A DNA stretch of 64,000 bases from Morella rubra (GCA_003952965.2 CM025854.1:8071077-8135076); one strand, 5' to 3'; positions 21,610 through 33,894 are shown, counted from the first letter of the stretch. Translations and numbers: made by a program. Notes: generated from the letters alone by a model not told the origin.

Positions 21610-24600
21610 GATCTGTCAAATAATTACCTGAGTGATACTTCGCTTTCGAGATGATCTACTTAACTGTGGTTGTGTCCCACCATCACTGGATGTAACTGCA
21701 GTCTTCCTTTTTCTCTTAGGTTGCCCAGCAACCGAATTTGATGTCTCTGGCTGGCCATCACCTCCTTGTGAAGTAATTGTCAAAGTATTAAACAAAACCA
21801 ATAACAAAGTCAATCACAAAGTATTAAACAATGCTAACTGAAACAAAAGTACTAAACAATGCTCACTTGAGGTGCACTCTTTTTCTTAGATTACTTCTTC
21901 AGTTATATCTTTCAGTTGAGATTTTCTGGTTTTTTGCAGGATCTTGCATTGTGTCCAACCACCAGGCATTTCCTGCAACGAATAAAGAGACTCCTCCTTG
22001 TCACATGGTATGGGTCTTGTGGCTCATCTTCTGCTCTAGCCCTTGCCTTTTTTAGCCTTCCTGGCATTGCCTTCCATCGTGGTGGTTGAAGATGGTCAAA
22101 GTCTGAGTGTGGCCAATCTTCAGAACCAAGCATGGCTAGTAGTGGGTAAGAATATACTGTCAAAGTCTGAGTGTGGCCAATCTTCAGGACCAAGCATGGC
22201 TAGTATTGGGTAAGAATATACTGCCATGTACGCTTCTTTCTGGTAGCAGTTATCCACATAATTTTCTTGAATCAGCATAAATGGCTACACACGCATGCGC
22301 ACAAGGAATCTCGTTCAGTTGCCACCTGCCACAGGAGCATGTTCTATCACCGATATTGACTAACTTTCTTTCACCCTCCCAAGTATCTACCTCAAATGTA
22401 GTTCCATTAGACCATAAACACAAGCAGTGGACAGATGCACTCTTGCTCCTTTCAAGCTTCCTCTGAATACGGGAGCATATGTCCCAAATAGACTTTGAAA
22501 TTCATTCATGTTTGTGGACAAACCTATTCATTAATTGTCTTCTGATAACTTCCAGCATCGTCAACAATAGCTTGTCGCGTGCCTCTTTGATCCATGAATT
22601 AAAGGTTTAAGCTATGTTGCTAAGTAAAATATCACACTTACTGAAGGTCTAGAATGCATGCTTCGACCACCCTTTTGGGTCCACTGTTTCAAGGTATCTA
22701 TATGCCCCCACACTGATTCCCCTCAAAATCTCCATGTTCCTCAACTCAAGAAATTCATCTCGGTGCAAGAGCGAGTGGTAGGCCATAGAGCATCCTTTAA
22801 TGGTTTGCCCCGATACCCCTTTGACTTGACATTCGCATGCAATGTCTAACACAGTACCTTTGTTCCTCACTGGGCACCAATGCCTCCAGTGACTCACGTA
22901 GACCCTGCAAAAACACAAGCAAAATGGAGTTAGACAGCACAAACAACTGAACATTTAATCAAACAGCTGGTGTGTGTAATGGGGTGTTACCTTCTGCCGA
23001 TCTGACATTCATGTCCAAGCATGCTGATCACCAATATCTTCAATTAATATTTGAATAAACCAACTCCAGAGTCTCTTCACTCTACCTCACAAATAGCAAA
23101 CGCAAGGGGAAACATATCATCATTTGTTTTTTTCCCAACGGCACAAAGCAGCTGTCCACCAAAAGGCCCCTTTAAATGACACTCATCCAACACAGCGATA
23201 GGTCTACATCCAGCTAAGAAGTCTCATTTGTAGGCTTCAAGGCACACATACATGCACTGAAAAGTTTGGCCTTCCCTTGCAATCTTCACACACGTGCTAG
23301 GATTCCACAGAGTCAATGCCTTACAATAGTCATACACGTACTTGTACTGATCAGCGTGTTTCCCATAGATCATCTCCAAAGCCAATTTTTGTGCTCAGTA
23401 CACATGGTTCTTCAAAACAGACACGTTGAAGTCCCTCCATATATTTCCATCCAAAGCTACTGGTTGCACGTTAGGGTTATCCCAAATATGCTTCACATAC
23501 CTTGCAGCAGTAAATTTATAGTCTAGTTTTGCATTCTTGTGATGTGTGCCACATTGGTGTGTGGGCTGAAAGGCCTTGATTTGCACAACATCTTTTTCAT
23601 ACATGAAAGGCGCGTGTATGTTCCAACCACACCCTTTCTTACAAACTGCAGAAGCCTATATCTTATCATTTTTTTTTGTACTTAAAGTCAAAGTGTCTTT
23701 GAATACCATATAGCCTTAATGCTTATTTAAACATGTGCATATCCCGAAACTTAAGTCATACCTCTAAGTAGATTGGGCCCTTTAGGTCCTCTTCATGAAA
23801 CTCCTTACGTTTTCTCCTATTCTGGGAATCATTGTCATCACCTTCACTCATGCTCTCAGAACCTTCACTTCGAGAGTCATGTGTATCCTCAACATTAGCT
23901 CCTGCTCCACATCTGGAAACCTGACCAAACTAATCCATAGAATTTTTTCTTTTCTCAGCATGCACATCACCATGTACTTCGGCTCCCAAATCCTCTTCAT
24001 CAACAATAGGACGCTTCCCTCTTGACTTTTCTTAAGCCTTGGCTAGTGAACTATGCACAGCCTCTGCATCTACTAATGGTGTGTCCTCGTATAACTCTTG
24101 ATCTTCATTGTCAAATTCTTCAAACTCATTCAACTCTCTTTTAACCCTCAGAGCTTCCAACCCCTCACCATCAGCTTATTCACCAACCTTCAGTCCCTCA
24201 CCATCAACTTGTTGACCAGCATCCACCCCCTCAGTAGCATCAGCATGTATCTCTTCACCCTCCACCTCAGCTGCAAATATTCTCTCTTCATCAAACTCAT
24301 CGAATATCCTGTATGGCCATTCATCAGGTACCCCATCTCCATGTGTCTTTCCTACCCCTTTCCCTTCTTCAAAATGAGAAAAAACATCATCAGCAGAGAG
24401 TTGGAGGGGTGGAGGAGGTACCTCCTCGAGTACACTACACTTGTGTTCAACATATATTCTTAAGGAGTCTTGGCCCTCATTTCTAATACGCTCTATGATC
24501 CTACACACATCAGCATCACACTTGAGTGAATTGATCCCATGCTCAAACGGTTCCCCGTCAAAGTGACACTATAAGCCCACATGTTCATGGTACTTTAAAT

Positions 24601-24739
24601 TTGTCTTCACAAATTTCCACAAGTGAGTAACATATAAGTAATCTTCATCAATGTCACCAGTGTGGGCAACTTCTCCTCCAATATAACTCCCTTTCACAAA
24701 ACTCAACCTGCCTCCACGGTGCATATATACTTTCACCAT
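21610..24739 (-). pseudogene. mudrA-like MULE transposase pseudogene
   Basis: Reading from 24739 leftward: a PB1-like N-terminal domain (MVKVYMHRGGRLSFVKGSYI, stop soon after at HVGL*), then an acidic linker (24508-24176). A MULE DNA-binding region follows (KAFQPTHQCGTHHKN, TAARYVKHIWDNPN, about 23590-23490). The DDE core is LDECHLKGPFGGQLLCAVGK and DDMFPLAFAICEVE (about 23215-23105). A SWIM-like region lies near 22340-22270. A CCHC knuckle (CRKCLVVGHNARSC, about 21990-21950) and a basic tail (PKRKRKTAVTSS, about 21730) complete it. In-frame stops and a 64-bp tandem duplication (not a multiple of 3) near 22096-22223 break the frame. It is the natural transposase of the surrounding element, now dead. 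Confidence 0.85.
22096..22223. repeat. 64-bp tandem duplication inside the transposase pseudogene
   Basis: Two adjacent 64-bp copies (22096-22159, 22160-22223), each beginning TCAAAGTCTGAGTG and ending AAGAATATACTG, with two or three differences. Because 64 is not divisible by 3, it shifts the transposase frame at the peptide containing YPILAMLGPEDWPHSDF. Confidence 0.85.
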
Positions 24740-25429
24740 CTACAAAACCACAGGGACATAGTAATCACTATTCACAAAAACCACATGGACTAACTAACAA
24801 ATGACATACTAAGATTGCATTTAAAATTCATTTAACAACAACAATAGACACATAAACACACAAAAGATGGACCACGTGCTAAAGACGTGCAGATAGTGGA
24901 CCACTCATTCACATGTTTCAAATAAAGTAATCAGACATGTTATAAAGACAATATTCAAACTGACAAAGGACACACCCATCCACACAAGTTGACTTCTTCA
25001 ACTCAAAGGACCACTCATCCACTATAAAAAGACAACATATTTGACTCAAAAGAAACCAAATGAGAAAGATAAATGCATTCGATGGGGTAGTCAGTACTTT
25101 TCCAAAGGGGGGCAGACTGTAGACTCCTACTTCAAAATCTTCGAACGTACCAATTAGAAGGGATAAAAGGCTGAAATGGCTCCGAAACTATATGGAAAAT
25201 GTAGTCAGCGGCATTCGGGTTCACGAATAGGTGTTAGATTTCAGAGGTTTGAATGAACTATTTGGGTTCGCAGTGTTTTCGGGAAGAAATCGTTTCGTGG
25301 TTAGGGCTTTTACGTTTGGGGATTTTGAAGAATAAGGATTTGGGGATTTTAGTTCGTGCAATAGTCTTTCAAAAAGTCCACCTGTTTTTTCTTTTTACAC
25401 GTACGCATTAGAATTAGTTACAAAATAGG

Positions 25430-25646
25430 TTGTTTTTAATGACGTATCAAATATAACGCGTGGCAGATTTTAAATGGAGTTGACCTAGCAATCATTAGCC
25501 ACGTAGACAACTACCGTTAGCCAAACTAACAGCATGACTGAAATGGGAACGTGTCAAAACCACATGGATCCCCCTGGGACAAACATTACCCTATAGACAA
25601 AATTGAAAATTCGTTAAACCCTAGAGACTTGTGGAGTAATTTAACC
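25430..25646 (-). repeat. right TIR of the 6.6 kb MULE
   Basis: Reverse complement of the left TIR with moderate divergence. It contains the corresponding GCCACGTAGAC block, the GCTAACGG-type block and the terminal TGTGGAGTAATTTAACC. The divergence between the two TIRs gives a rough age for the insertion. Confidence 0.8.
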
Positions 25647-25655
25647 TAAATTTTT

Positions 25656-27487
25656 TATGTTCAAAGATATTTAAATAAAAGCAAAGTTTATACTTTGAGA
25701 ATCTCTTGAAAATATAATATTGTTTGTTGTTATCAAAATCAATTTTTATTCTAATATTTAGTATCCCAATATAAATATTTAATAGCAAATTTTGATTTGC
25801 ATTTCTTGAAATTCTATATGCCTAACCATTTTTATTTTGATATTTAGTGTTTCACTACAAATTTTTAATAGCAAATTTTGATTTACATTTCTTCAAATTC
25901 TATATTTACGTCAGTTTATATAGCTTCATTGTGCCTTTAAAAAAAAATCACATATATCAAGTCGCCCTCTAAAACTAAACATTTAAATGGTGTTTAACAA
26001 AACCTAAATTTTAATTTTTCGAAATGATAAACCCCATAATTTTTTGTTTTAGCAATGACTATTTTAAGGCTAAAAATATACTTTGCACCTTAACTATGGT
26101 GTTTAAATATACTTTGCACTGGAATTTGTTTAATTTTTTGATTTGAGCGAAATAAATTGTACCCCATAATTTTTTGTTTTAGCAATGTTTTAGATGATGA
26201 ACTTCATGAAATAAATGTAACATAAAGTTCAAAGTGTGTTTGTTTGGTATAATATAACAAAAATAATAATATAACAAAAATATAATGTGAAGTATATAAA
26301 TAGGGGTAATAAATAAGGGTGTAAAGAAACAAGACCTTAAAAGTTCTCTCTCTCCCATCAAATCTCTCTCCCATCCATCTATTTCCATCAAAATCATATA
26401 AAAATTCTTCAATTTCTCCCTCTATCTCTTAACTCATAAAACTATTTTTTATATTTTCTCTAAATATTTAATAAAACTCTAATCCATCTGAATTTGTAAA
26501 ATATTCTCAAATTTTTTATTTGCAAACACAATTTTAACTAGACATGTATTTGCAGGCTAAATAATAAAATAAATTTTTAATTAATTTTTATTTTATTAAA
26601 TTATCTCTTTTATTATAAAAAAAAATTCGTTTAAATTATTTATCTCTTCCCCTTCACCTTTCACCAATTCTAATTTTGACCATGGTTCCTAAACACCACC
26701 TTAGTCTCATATGTCAGCGAATTTATCACCATAAAGTATTGCGCTTTATATACAGAAAATAATCACATATATTGCCTCCAATGACATTAAATGTTCCCCA
26801 CCTTTTAAAATCAAATTATATCTTCGCTTAAAATAAATATAAATAATTCCATAGAAACATTTCTCCCCACACTTTTTCATAAAATCTCATAAAATTTCAA
26901 AATTTTCAGACATTAGCCAAACATACTTCAAAATTGTCACTACCTTTTCACAAACTACCATAAAACCAAATGTCCCTAATTTTCAAACTGACACCACACG
27001 GTCATGTTTACAAGCCCAGATTTTCTGCGAATTTCGGAATTGTAGTGAAAATCAAGGTAGAATAAAGTTATATTAAATTTTGAGAGAACATCGTGAAAAA
27101 AATAAAATTTTATGAAAGTTGATGAAAAAATCAAAAAAAAAAATCATTTGATAATTAAAATATTAAAAAAAAAAATTATAAGCGTAAAACATGAGAATCA
27201 TAAAGCCAAAACAAATTTAAACAACACAATAATGGCTGAAATGTAACTTGACTTTGGCACCCATGGAAAAAAGAAGAAAAGTGAAAGGAGGAGAGAAAAT
27301 GGAAGAGTGGTCGACCACACTTGAAAGTCTCTAAAGCTGGTCGACCACACATAAAAGGAAGCAGAGAAAATAGGGCAACAAAAAAAGAGAGATAAAGGGA
27401 AGGGAGAAGGGAACATCACCAAAATGAGGTCCAAAATGAATTGGCCAGAAAAACTTCTATTCTACTTTGGCTCCTTTCCTCTCTTAA
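25656..27487. other. AT-rich intergenic DNA with repeat debris
   Basis: Very AT-rich, no gene. A 27-bp direct repeat containing ACCCCATAATTTTTTG occurs at about 26033 and 26161. Between its copies lie fragments of the 'ACTTTGCAC' MITE family also seen at 31.65 and 33.9 kb. The segment 26195-26700 has foldback-like ends and a TATAAATAGGGG motif (about 26296). GTGGTCGACCAC at 27307-27318 is a perfect 12-bp palindrome, repeated almost exactly at 27338-27350. Confidence 0.5.
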
Positions 27488-27645
27488 ACACTTGGTAGCT
27501 TTTAGATAAAGAGATAAACACACATTGAGAGTTAGGATTTAAGCTATGGCCAGCCACACACAGTTAGACACTTGATATCTTATAAGTAGTGAGATGAGCA
27601 CTCATGAAGGGCTAAGATTCAAGCTATAACAAGCCATATAAGTGC
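27488..27645 (+). repeat. diverged tandem duplication, about 80 bp unit
   Basis: The two halves (about 27488-27566 and 27567-27645) align over phrases such as CTTGGTAGCTTTTAGATAAA against CTTGATATCTTATAAGTAGT, and GGATTTAAGCTATGGCCAGCC against GATTCAAGCTATAACAAGCC. Divergence is about a quarter of positions by eye, so the duplication is old. Confidence 0.6.
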
Positions 27646-30109
27646 CTCTCCTTTCTTCTTCATTTACAACCATGACGAGGCTATTTTGATCCCACAAAAA
27701 AAAACAAAGGAACCTACTAGTAGATATTCCAAGTATTTTTCCTTCATGCCCCTCTCAACAGTGTTTCCTGAACTTCTAGGCACCCAAGATATTCAAGATA
27801 GAGTAAAGGATAACAACTTCGAGGATAGGATCCAAGGCTCTTTCCCTCTTAATTTTTTTTAGAGAGCAAATGTAATTGATTAGGTAACCATACTGCTATT
27901 CCTATTCTTCCAGACACTAATAACTATTCCTTTCTTCCAGGAGACCTCAAGGCAATGTCAGTTGCCAACAATGGTGTCCGGAAATGCTCCTATTCCTCCT
28001 TTGGAGTGTGAAGATCAGGTATGGAAGTGGAGAGCCCACCTTTCCCTTGGGATGCCAATCAGTGTTATTTTGACCTTATACCAGGGACCCCCGTGTGCCA
28101 ATTAGATATTTCGTAAGAACCAGAATCACTACATAGAAAAAAGATACCGGCCACAGCTTGTAAGAAATGATGCAAGTTGATTGGGCCAGAGAGCACCATT
28201 TGAAATAAGCAAAACACAAACATGCAAGTCAAGCTAACCTGTCTCATTGTCTCAGAAGAACAAGTATCAATGCTGAGTATATGTGGCATGTGCTCATTGA
28301 CTGCCTCACCCGAAGAAAATCATGTAGCTAGTCATCTTTGAACTTCACGGACTTAGACCTCGGTGCCCTAAGTTTTTCAATAGCAATCACCTGCTAACGC
28401 ACCAATAACATCTACCTCAAATTCCAGGCAGAACAGAAGCTAGCACATAAGTTTTAGAAGCGGACTTGCATCCCTATGCCCCATTTTCCATGAAAAATCT
28501 CAACATACCATAGGAGGCCCTCCATGACATAAACATCAGTCAAGTCAGTTTAGTTCTCAAACTTTTAAGTAAATACTCTATATAATCAAGTTAATACATT
28601 ATGCCTAAAATTCAAAACATGAAAATGTAGTCGTAGTTTTAGGGGTGTAAAGAAAAAATTACACTTCACTCCTCAAGCTACCATCTCATTTGCAATTTGC
28701 CCCTCAAAACTTCCATTCTTGACGATTACATTAAACTACCACTTTTGTGAAATGTGCCACCACTTGGTTAAAATCTTGCACAATCTCCTCAACGCCCAAT
28801 TTGTTATCCCATTTTTTATCCATCTCAAGTGTCAGCCAGTACCTTAGGGGAGATATTACAACAAAGATTATACTTCGGGTCATTGCTAAAATGATAGTTA
28901 GCGAGCACATTGCAAAAGAAATATTAGTTTAGGGTACAAAGAGTTATTGCCTTATCAACCAATCTCGAGACGACAATCAACCACCTGCTTTCCCTTATCT
29001 ATTTTAACTGCCATCAATTTTATAATTCTTATGATTACAAGAATAACCACATCTTCAAGATGCACCCTCCCAAAATGATATCTTTTGCTTCAAAATAACT
29101 GTATCCTTCTACAAATTGGGGGAGATTATCTCTTCAGTTATTGAAGAAAAAGTGGGGTGGGTAGGTGGGTTGTGAAGACGGTTTAGACTGCAAAATGTAC
29201 AGAAAAATTGACAACTCTTTGAACGTGGATGAAAAAGAACAATTATGTAGCTAACTCAAGCACACAAATCAAAGCAAGTTTCTTGTCATTGTTTGGAATG
29301 GCCTGAGTAGCAACATCAATATAGTCACCGTCCGACACAAAGTTCGTATGGAATTATGACCGCCTTGCTTTAGAGATGACTAACCATAAAGAGCACAAGG
29401 ATTACTAGTAACTAAAAAGAATAAAAATAAAATAAGACTGCAAAGGAAAGCACTTCATAAAAAGGCCTACAAGCTCCAGGTGAAAATGAAAACACAAAAT
29501 GCAGAGAATTCGTGCAATAAAGAAATGAAATAAGAATCTCATAATCATGTACCCTTACTGAGGTTACTCCATGAAAACCAAAGTAATTCAAAAGGAAGAT
29601 GCCTCGAAGGGAAAGTATAATTGATATTGTCATCTTCCGACACAAAGTTGATATGGAATACCAATCTGCTTTATAGATGACATACAAACCGTGGACAGTG
29701 TCCAAGCAGCAAAAAACAGGTTTAATGAAAACTAGGCACAGTAGCTTCAAACGCACAAAAATCCCGTTACAGAAGAACTATTTGCGGTTTTGTCCACACA
29801 GCACAAACCCATTCTGAGCTGAATATGAAATTTGTTAAGTTTCATTGCCTATCATCCACATTTCAATCCTAAAAAGCTACTAATTACTTCGATTTTATGC
29901 CACCGACTCTAGTCAAACATTACAAAAACTGAAAGGAAAAACTCCAAAACAAATAGTGAACTATGTAACTCAGGCATATATACCTCCGATTCTCCGAACA
30001 ACAAGAACACCAACGAGCTTGTAACGGAGAGACTCAGCCTGGGCAACCGCGCAAAGCCCTCCTTATTCACTTTTTCAGCGTAGAGCTCCATGCTGCTCTC
30101 TGGGAATTT
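27646..30109. other. unassigned region, possible exons of an unidentified minus-strand gene
   Basis: No recognisable protein family. On the minus strand, an open stretch near 28320-28235 (ending HMPHILSIDTCSSETMRQ, followed by GTTAGC) and one starting with ATG at 30091 (MELYAEKVNKEGFARLPRLS, followed by a possible donor GGAG|GTATAT) look exon-like. I cannot join them into a convincing gene. An old internal repeat is visible: the segment containing TCCGACACAAAGTT occurs at about 29330 and 29637. It could be a long non-coding transcript, a decayed gene or introns of a gene I fail to recognise. Confidence 0.3.
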
Positions 30110-31645
30110 GAAGCTTTTGTACCTTAAGAGGTCAGCTGTCTGATCCTTCTCTTTTCACTTGCGAAATCAAACAAAAATAAGCAACTCCTCAATACGTTGA
30201 AACCAGAACAAAGAAATCAACCAAAAAGAAAATCCAGACCGCGAACGGCTTTTGGGTCCGGGTGGCTCTGATGATCTGTGAGCATCAGAGTAACACTAAC
30301 CTCGACTCCTGAGTAACCGTCCCCGCCAGCTCACGGGGTAGGACGCGGCGAAGAAAACTCCATCAGCTACGAACGGTAACCAGAACACCAAAAGCTAAAG
30401 CTTCAGAAAAACAATTTCGTGAAATAAGAAAGTAATAATCCGTTTGACTGCTGAAGAAAATGACAAAAGAGATATGAGACTGATATGAGAACTTATTTCG
30501 TATTTTCGTGGGTGTTTTCTTTCTCAGTAAAGAAACGGAGTGTAAAGGAGCTGACCTTTCGCTTTTTGTTCATCTGCATTGCCATTTTCATGGATTTGAA
30601 GCAGGGGCAGAGGAAGTGGCTGTGGAGGCTATATCTGACGCCCAGGTGGCTAGTGCTCCGCAATTTGAAAACCCTAGCGAAGCGGTACGTTTGTGTGGGG
30701 TAGGAGAATGCGGTTTTAATAACGGGAGGGAGCGAATCGGACGGTAGTGGTAAAATTAGGGTTTCCTTTGAACGGATGGGATTTTGTTATGGATTTATCG
30801 TTTCTGTCTACCTCATTATTGACCTCTGTCATATATGCGACATTTTTAGCTCTTCTATTCACGTAAATGTATGTTAAAGCTTCGGTTCTTTTAGAAAAGT
30901 CTTCAGGTTTATCCCGTCTGTCTACTAACATTATGAGAATGTATGAAAATTAATGAAAAAATGATTAAAGATAATTTGAATAAATTTTTTATTTTTATTA
31001 TAATGATTTATATGAGTGTTAATTTTTTAAATATCTTAATCAGTTGTTTTTTCTCACTTTTTTTTAATAGTATAAATTCGTTAACTTTATGAATTGAAAT
31101 TTAACATAAGTACTTATTTGACAAAATTCCCAAACCCATAACTCTCTATGATCAATTAAAAAAAACTAAGGACATGTTTTTAAAAATGGTCAAAATTCAA
31201 GGACCAAACAGGTACTAGCCTTAAAAGATTTATTTGAAAGTTATAAATTCTTGAAAATATATGTACAAAAATTGAAAGCTTTAAAAATAAAGGAAAATTG
31301 AAAGCTTCGTGGCGTAGAGTCCAACTTTTTCAAGCCAAAAACAAACAACTTTAACTACCAAATGAAATGTTACGTTTAAATTTTGCGTTTACTGCTCTAA
31401 AAATGTTACTAAATGATCAAACTCAAATCAAAGAGATAAAAAAGCGAGAGACAAAGGGTGAACAATTTACTATATTTGCCAAAACAGAAATAATGGCATA
31501 GTTTCAACATTTCTTAAGTTGACACTGATGGGAAGGTGATGATTTTCGAAGCAATTCAATTAATGTTTTCATAATTTTTTATCCACATTGTATAGTTTAA
31601 TCTAGACATATATAGATATATTATATGTAAAACTTAGCATTATGT
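30110..31645. other. GC-richer putative promoter zone, then AT-rich intergenic DNA
   Basis: 30240-30370 is markedly GC-richer than its surroundings and contains the short inverted repeat CTCTGATG...CATCAGAG. It may be the shared promoter or leader of a minus-strand transcript starting near 30091 and a plus-strand open frame at 30508-30747. Neither product is recognisable. From 30930 the DNA is AT-rich. At about 31150-31215 there is a single arm of the MITE family whose complete copy lies at 51559-52075 (CAAGGACCAAACAGGTA). Confidence 0.35.
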
Positions 31646-31649
31646 AATA

Positions 31650-31860
31650 TTAGGGTTAAATACACTTTTCACCCTTCAACTATGCGGGTCTTGACACTTT
31701 GCACAACGATGTATTATTTTTGTCATATTGCACCTACCAACTAATGTTGTCAGACACTTTGCATCATTTCTTAAAATTTTCAATTAATTCAGACGAGAAA
31801 TAATTTTTTTGACTTGCAAAATGACAATTTTATCCCTGTAATTTCATTTGCAGTAAACGA
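31650..31860 (+). repeat. single arm of a foldback MITE family
   Basis: Begins TTAGGGTTAAATACACTTTT and carries the phrases GACACTTTGCA and GCAAAATGACAATTTTATCC. It aligns with the left arm of the larger element at 33895-34075. I see no matching right arm nearby, so it is a truncated copy. Confidence 0.65.
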
Positions 31861-33559
31861 AATTTATGTAACATTTAAATATTATTAGTATAAAGTTTGG
31901 ACCAATATAATCTCTGTTACATTTAATGTCTCTCCAAATTATATCATATAGAGATTTATAGAAGATTATGTATCGAAGTACATGAATTTATGATAAATTC
32001 TGTGTTTGGAACACTCCGGCCCTGAATAAGGTTTGGAAACCCATCCTATTATATACATGGTCATTAAAAAGATGACAAGAAGAATTCATTGTGCTAAAAT
32101 ACTTATTCCAATGTAGTTTAGGCAAAAATCATTTATATTTTCTGTGCCCATACGTCTGTCTCCCTCCAAATTTGGACATTTAAAACATAAAAACAAAAAT
32201 GAATCGAATACTCAAAAGCAATACATCAAGCAGTAAAAACATAGTTGGGATAGATTTTCTTTTGAAAGCATCTTTAGAACGTTTTTAAATTTGCATGCAT
32301 CTCCATCTTTAAAACATACTTACATTCACATGCACATTGAAATCAAAACTTGAAAACCGTTATCTTTACACTTTTAGTGCCCAATACACACTTACGCCCT
32401 ATGTGTGAGGGTTGGCGATTACCAAGATCTTGACTCCATTTTCGTGGCCATCAACCCCCCCCCCCCCCGCCCCACGCCCGGGGACCATACTTGATTATTG
32501 TCTTCGCACTTTAGCAATGGTTCCATTACACATTCATTTATACAATACCAAAATATTTTAAAACATTTATGTGTAAAGATCAAGATCCTCTGCAATTTTC
32601 TACTCGAATTGCATAGTGAAATTTAAAAAGAGATAGGCACAACAAGTTGACTATATTGTAGGGTCTATATTGTCCGAAACTTTATATAGATAATATTAAA
32701 TAGTGTAGAGTCTATCTATTGTGTCTATTTCTCTTTAAATTATACCATGCAATTCAGGCAAAAATTTGCATAGGATCCTGACCCTAATCCTACATGTAAT
32801 CATTCATCGTTTCATTCTTTCTTTGCAAAACATTTCATTCATCATTATACATTTCTTTTTCATTTGCTTTCATTCCTTCCATGATAGTAGAAATAGTTCA
32901 TAATACATACATTAAGCATACGCATTAGAATATTTCAAACTTCGTTATCGTAAGATAAAATATTAGGGTGCATAAAAAGGGGTTTAAAAGCAAGGGTTAT
33001 CATATATCATATAACTTGAAATCCTTTTAAAAAAATGTAACATTTTTCTTGAAAGAGAAGGACATAATCTTATCTGCTTACCTCGCTCCTATGCTTTGTA
33101 AACTTGTCCTAACAATTCTATACAACAAAATTAACCTTTCATTTAAATAATCATCCAAATTCACGAGTTAAAGAAAAAAGGATCTTACTTAGCTAGATTT
33201 TGTATATAACTCTAAGAGGAAGACAAGAGAGGATGTCGGATGTGTTATGGAGTGAAAAGGTAAGCTTTTGTGTAAGAAAAGTTCTCTCGCACTAGATCAT
33301 AAACTTTGACAGAAAGTCAAAAGCTGAAACCTTGATATGATCGTCATGACTGAATGAGATTGATTCCGCTTGAGGAAGGAGATGATTTTTCGGTCTTGAT
33401 ATACTAGTGGTAGGGCTTGAGAGGTGGCTGCTATTTCTTTTCTTCAAACTCAAAATAAAGTGTGGTATTTAGAGAAAAGTCAAGTATTTTCAGAATTCTT
33501 ACGGCTGGTAGCAAATAAGTGTTCAAAGACATGTTAGGTTAGCTTCTATTTTATTTTTA
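31861..33559. other. intergenic, includes a poly-C tract
   Basis: No gene seen. A run of about 15 C residues followed by a GC-rich segment (CGCCCCACGCCCGGGG) at 32454-32483 stands out in otherwise AT-rich DNA. It is a likely spot for assembly error. A foldback MITE at 32584-32778 is listed separately. Confidence 0.45.
32584..32778. mobile_element. small foldback MITE, member A
   Basis: About 195 bp nearly palindromic over its length. The left arm contains GATCCTCTGCAA and GAATTGCATAGTGAAATTTA. The right arm, reverse complemented, reads GGATCCTATGCAA and GAATTGCATGGTATAATTTA. Both arms share the AGAGATAGGCACAA / AGAAATAGACACAA block. A second member lies at 37321-37504. There is no coding sequence. 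Confidence 0.7.
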
Positions 33560-33739
33560 GGTGGTGTTTTTTTCTCTAAAAATTCGGAGTATGAAAATTT
33601 TTAGCAAAAAAACACACTCCAAATTTTCAACTTTTACACATACGCACTCTATCTTTCACAAACTCTAATAAATTTTAACATTCAAAGATTGTCAAAATTT
33701 TAGGAATATTCTCCAAAATTTTGGTAAAAGAACACGCCC
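33560..33739. mobile_element. small TIR MITE
   Basis: About 180 bp bounded by GGTGGTGTTTTTTTCTC on the left and, reverse complemented, GGGCGTGTTCTTTTACC on the right, with further inverted matches around AAAATTTT. The end motif and flanking TTA/TAA resemble PIF/Harbinger or hAT MITEs, but I could not decide the superfamily. Confidence 0.55.
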
Positions 33740-33894
33740 TAAGATGGGTGGACTTGTTATAATAAGGCTTAGGCCTTTTTCTTTTAGGTTTTGAAGTGAG
33801 GAAATTTTCATTAAGCCCATCATTAGAACTCAACATGAAGGATTATGAAATTAAGAATTAGGGCTACAAAAGTAAGAAAGGAACAAAATTTTAA

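Larger units (their letters stand above)
19034..25646. mobile_element. 6.6 kb Mutator-like element (MULE) with long TIRs
   Basis: The ends form long terminal inverted repeats of about 200 bp. The left end starts GGCTAAATTACTCCACAA and the right end, reverse complemented, starts GGTTAAATTACTCCACAA. Homology continues through the CTAGGGTTTAACGAATT segment and beyond. Flanking 9-mers TAGATTCTT (19025-19033) and TAAATTTTT (25647-25655) agree at 7 of 9 positions, consistent with an aged 9-bp Mutator target duplication. Inside are a GRF-zinc-finger gene on the plus strand and a decayed mudrA-like transposase on the minus strand, converging. The element interrupts the copia relic. Confidence 0.85.

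Noticed and set aside
25656-26100. Continuation of the copia element after the MULE
   Set aside because: I looked for reverse transcriptase or RNase H motifs to the right of the MULE and found none. The rest of the copia element is absent or unrecognisable.
30268-30320. Possible C/D-box snoRNA
   Set aside because: CTGATGATC and a later TCCTGAG resemble C and D boxes, and CTCTGATG/CATCAGAG can pair. However, there is no proper terminal stem or D'/C' pair, and the palindrome overlaps the supposed C box.
32454-32483. Poly-C/GC tract as a structural DNA element (i-motif)
   Set aside because: One uninterrupted C run followed by GC-rich sequence is more likely simple-sequence slippage or a sequencing artefact. 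Separate C tracts in a regular pattern are not present.
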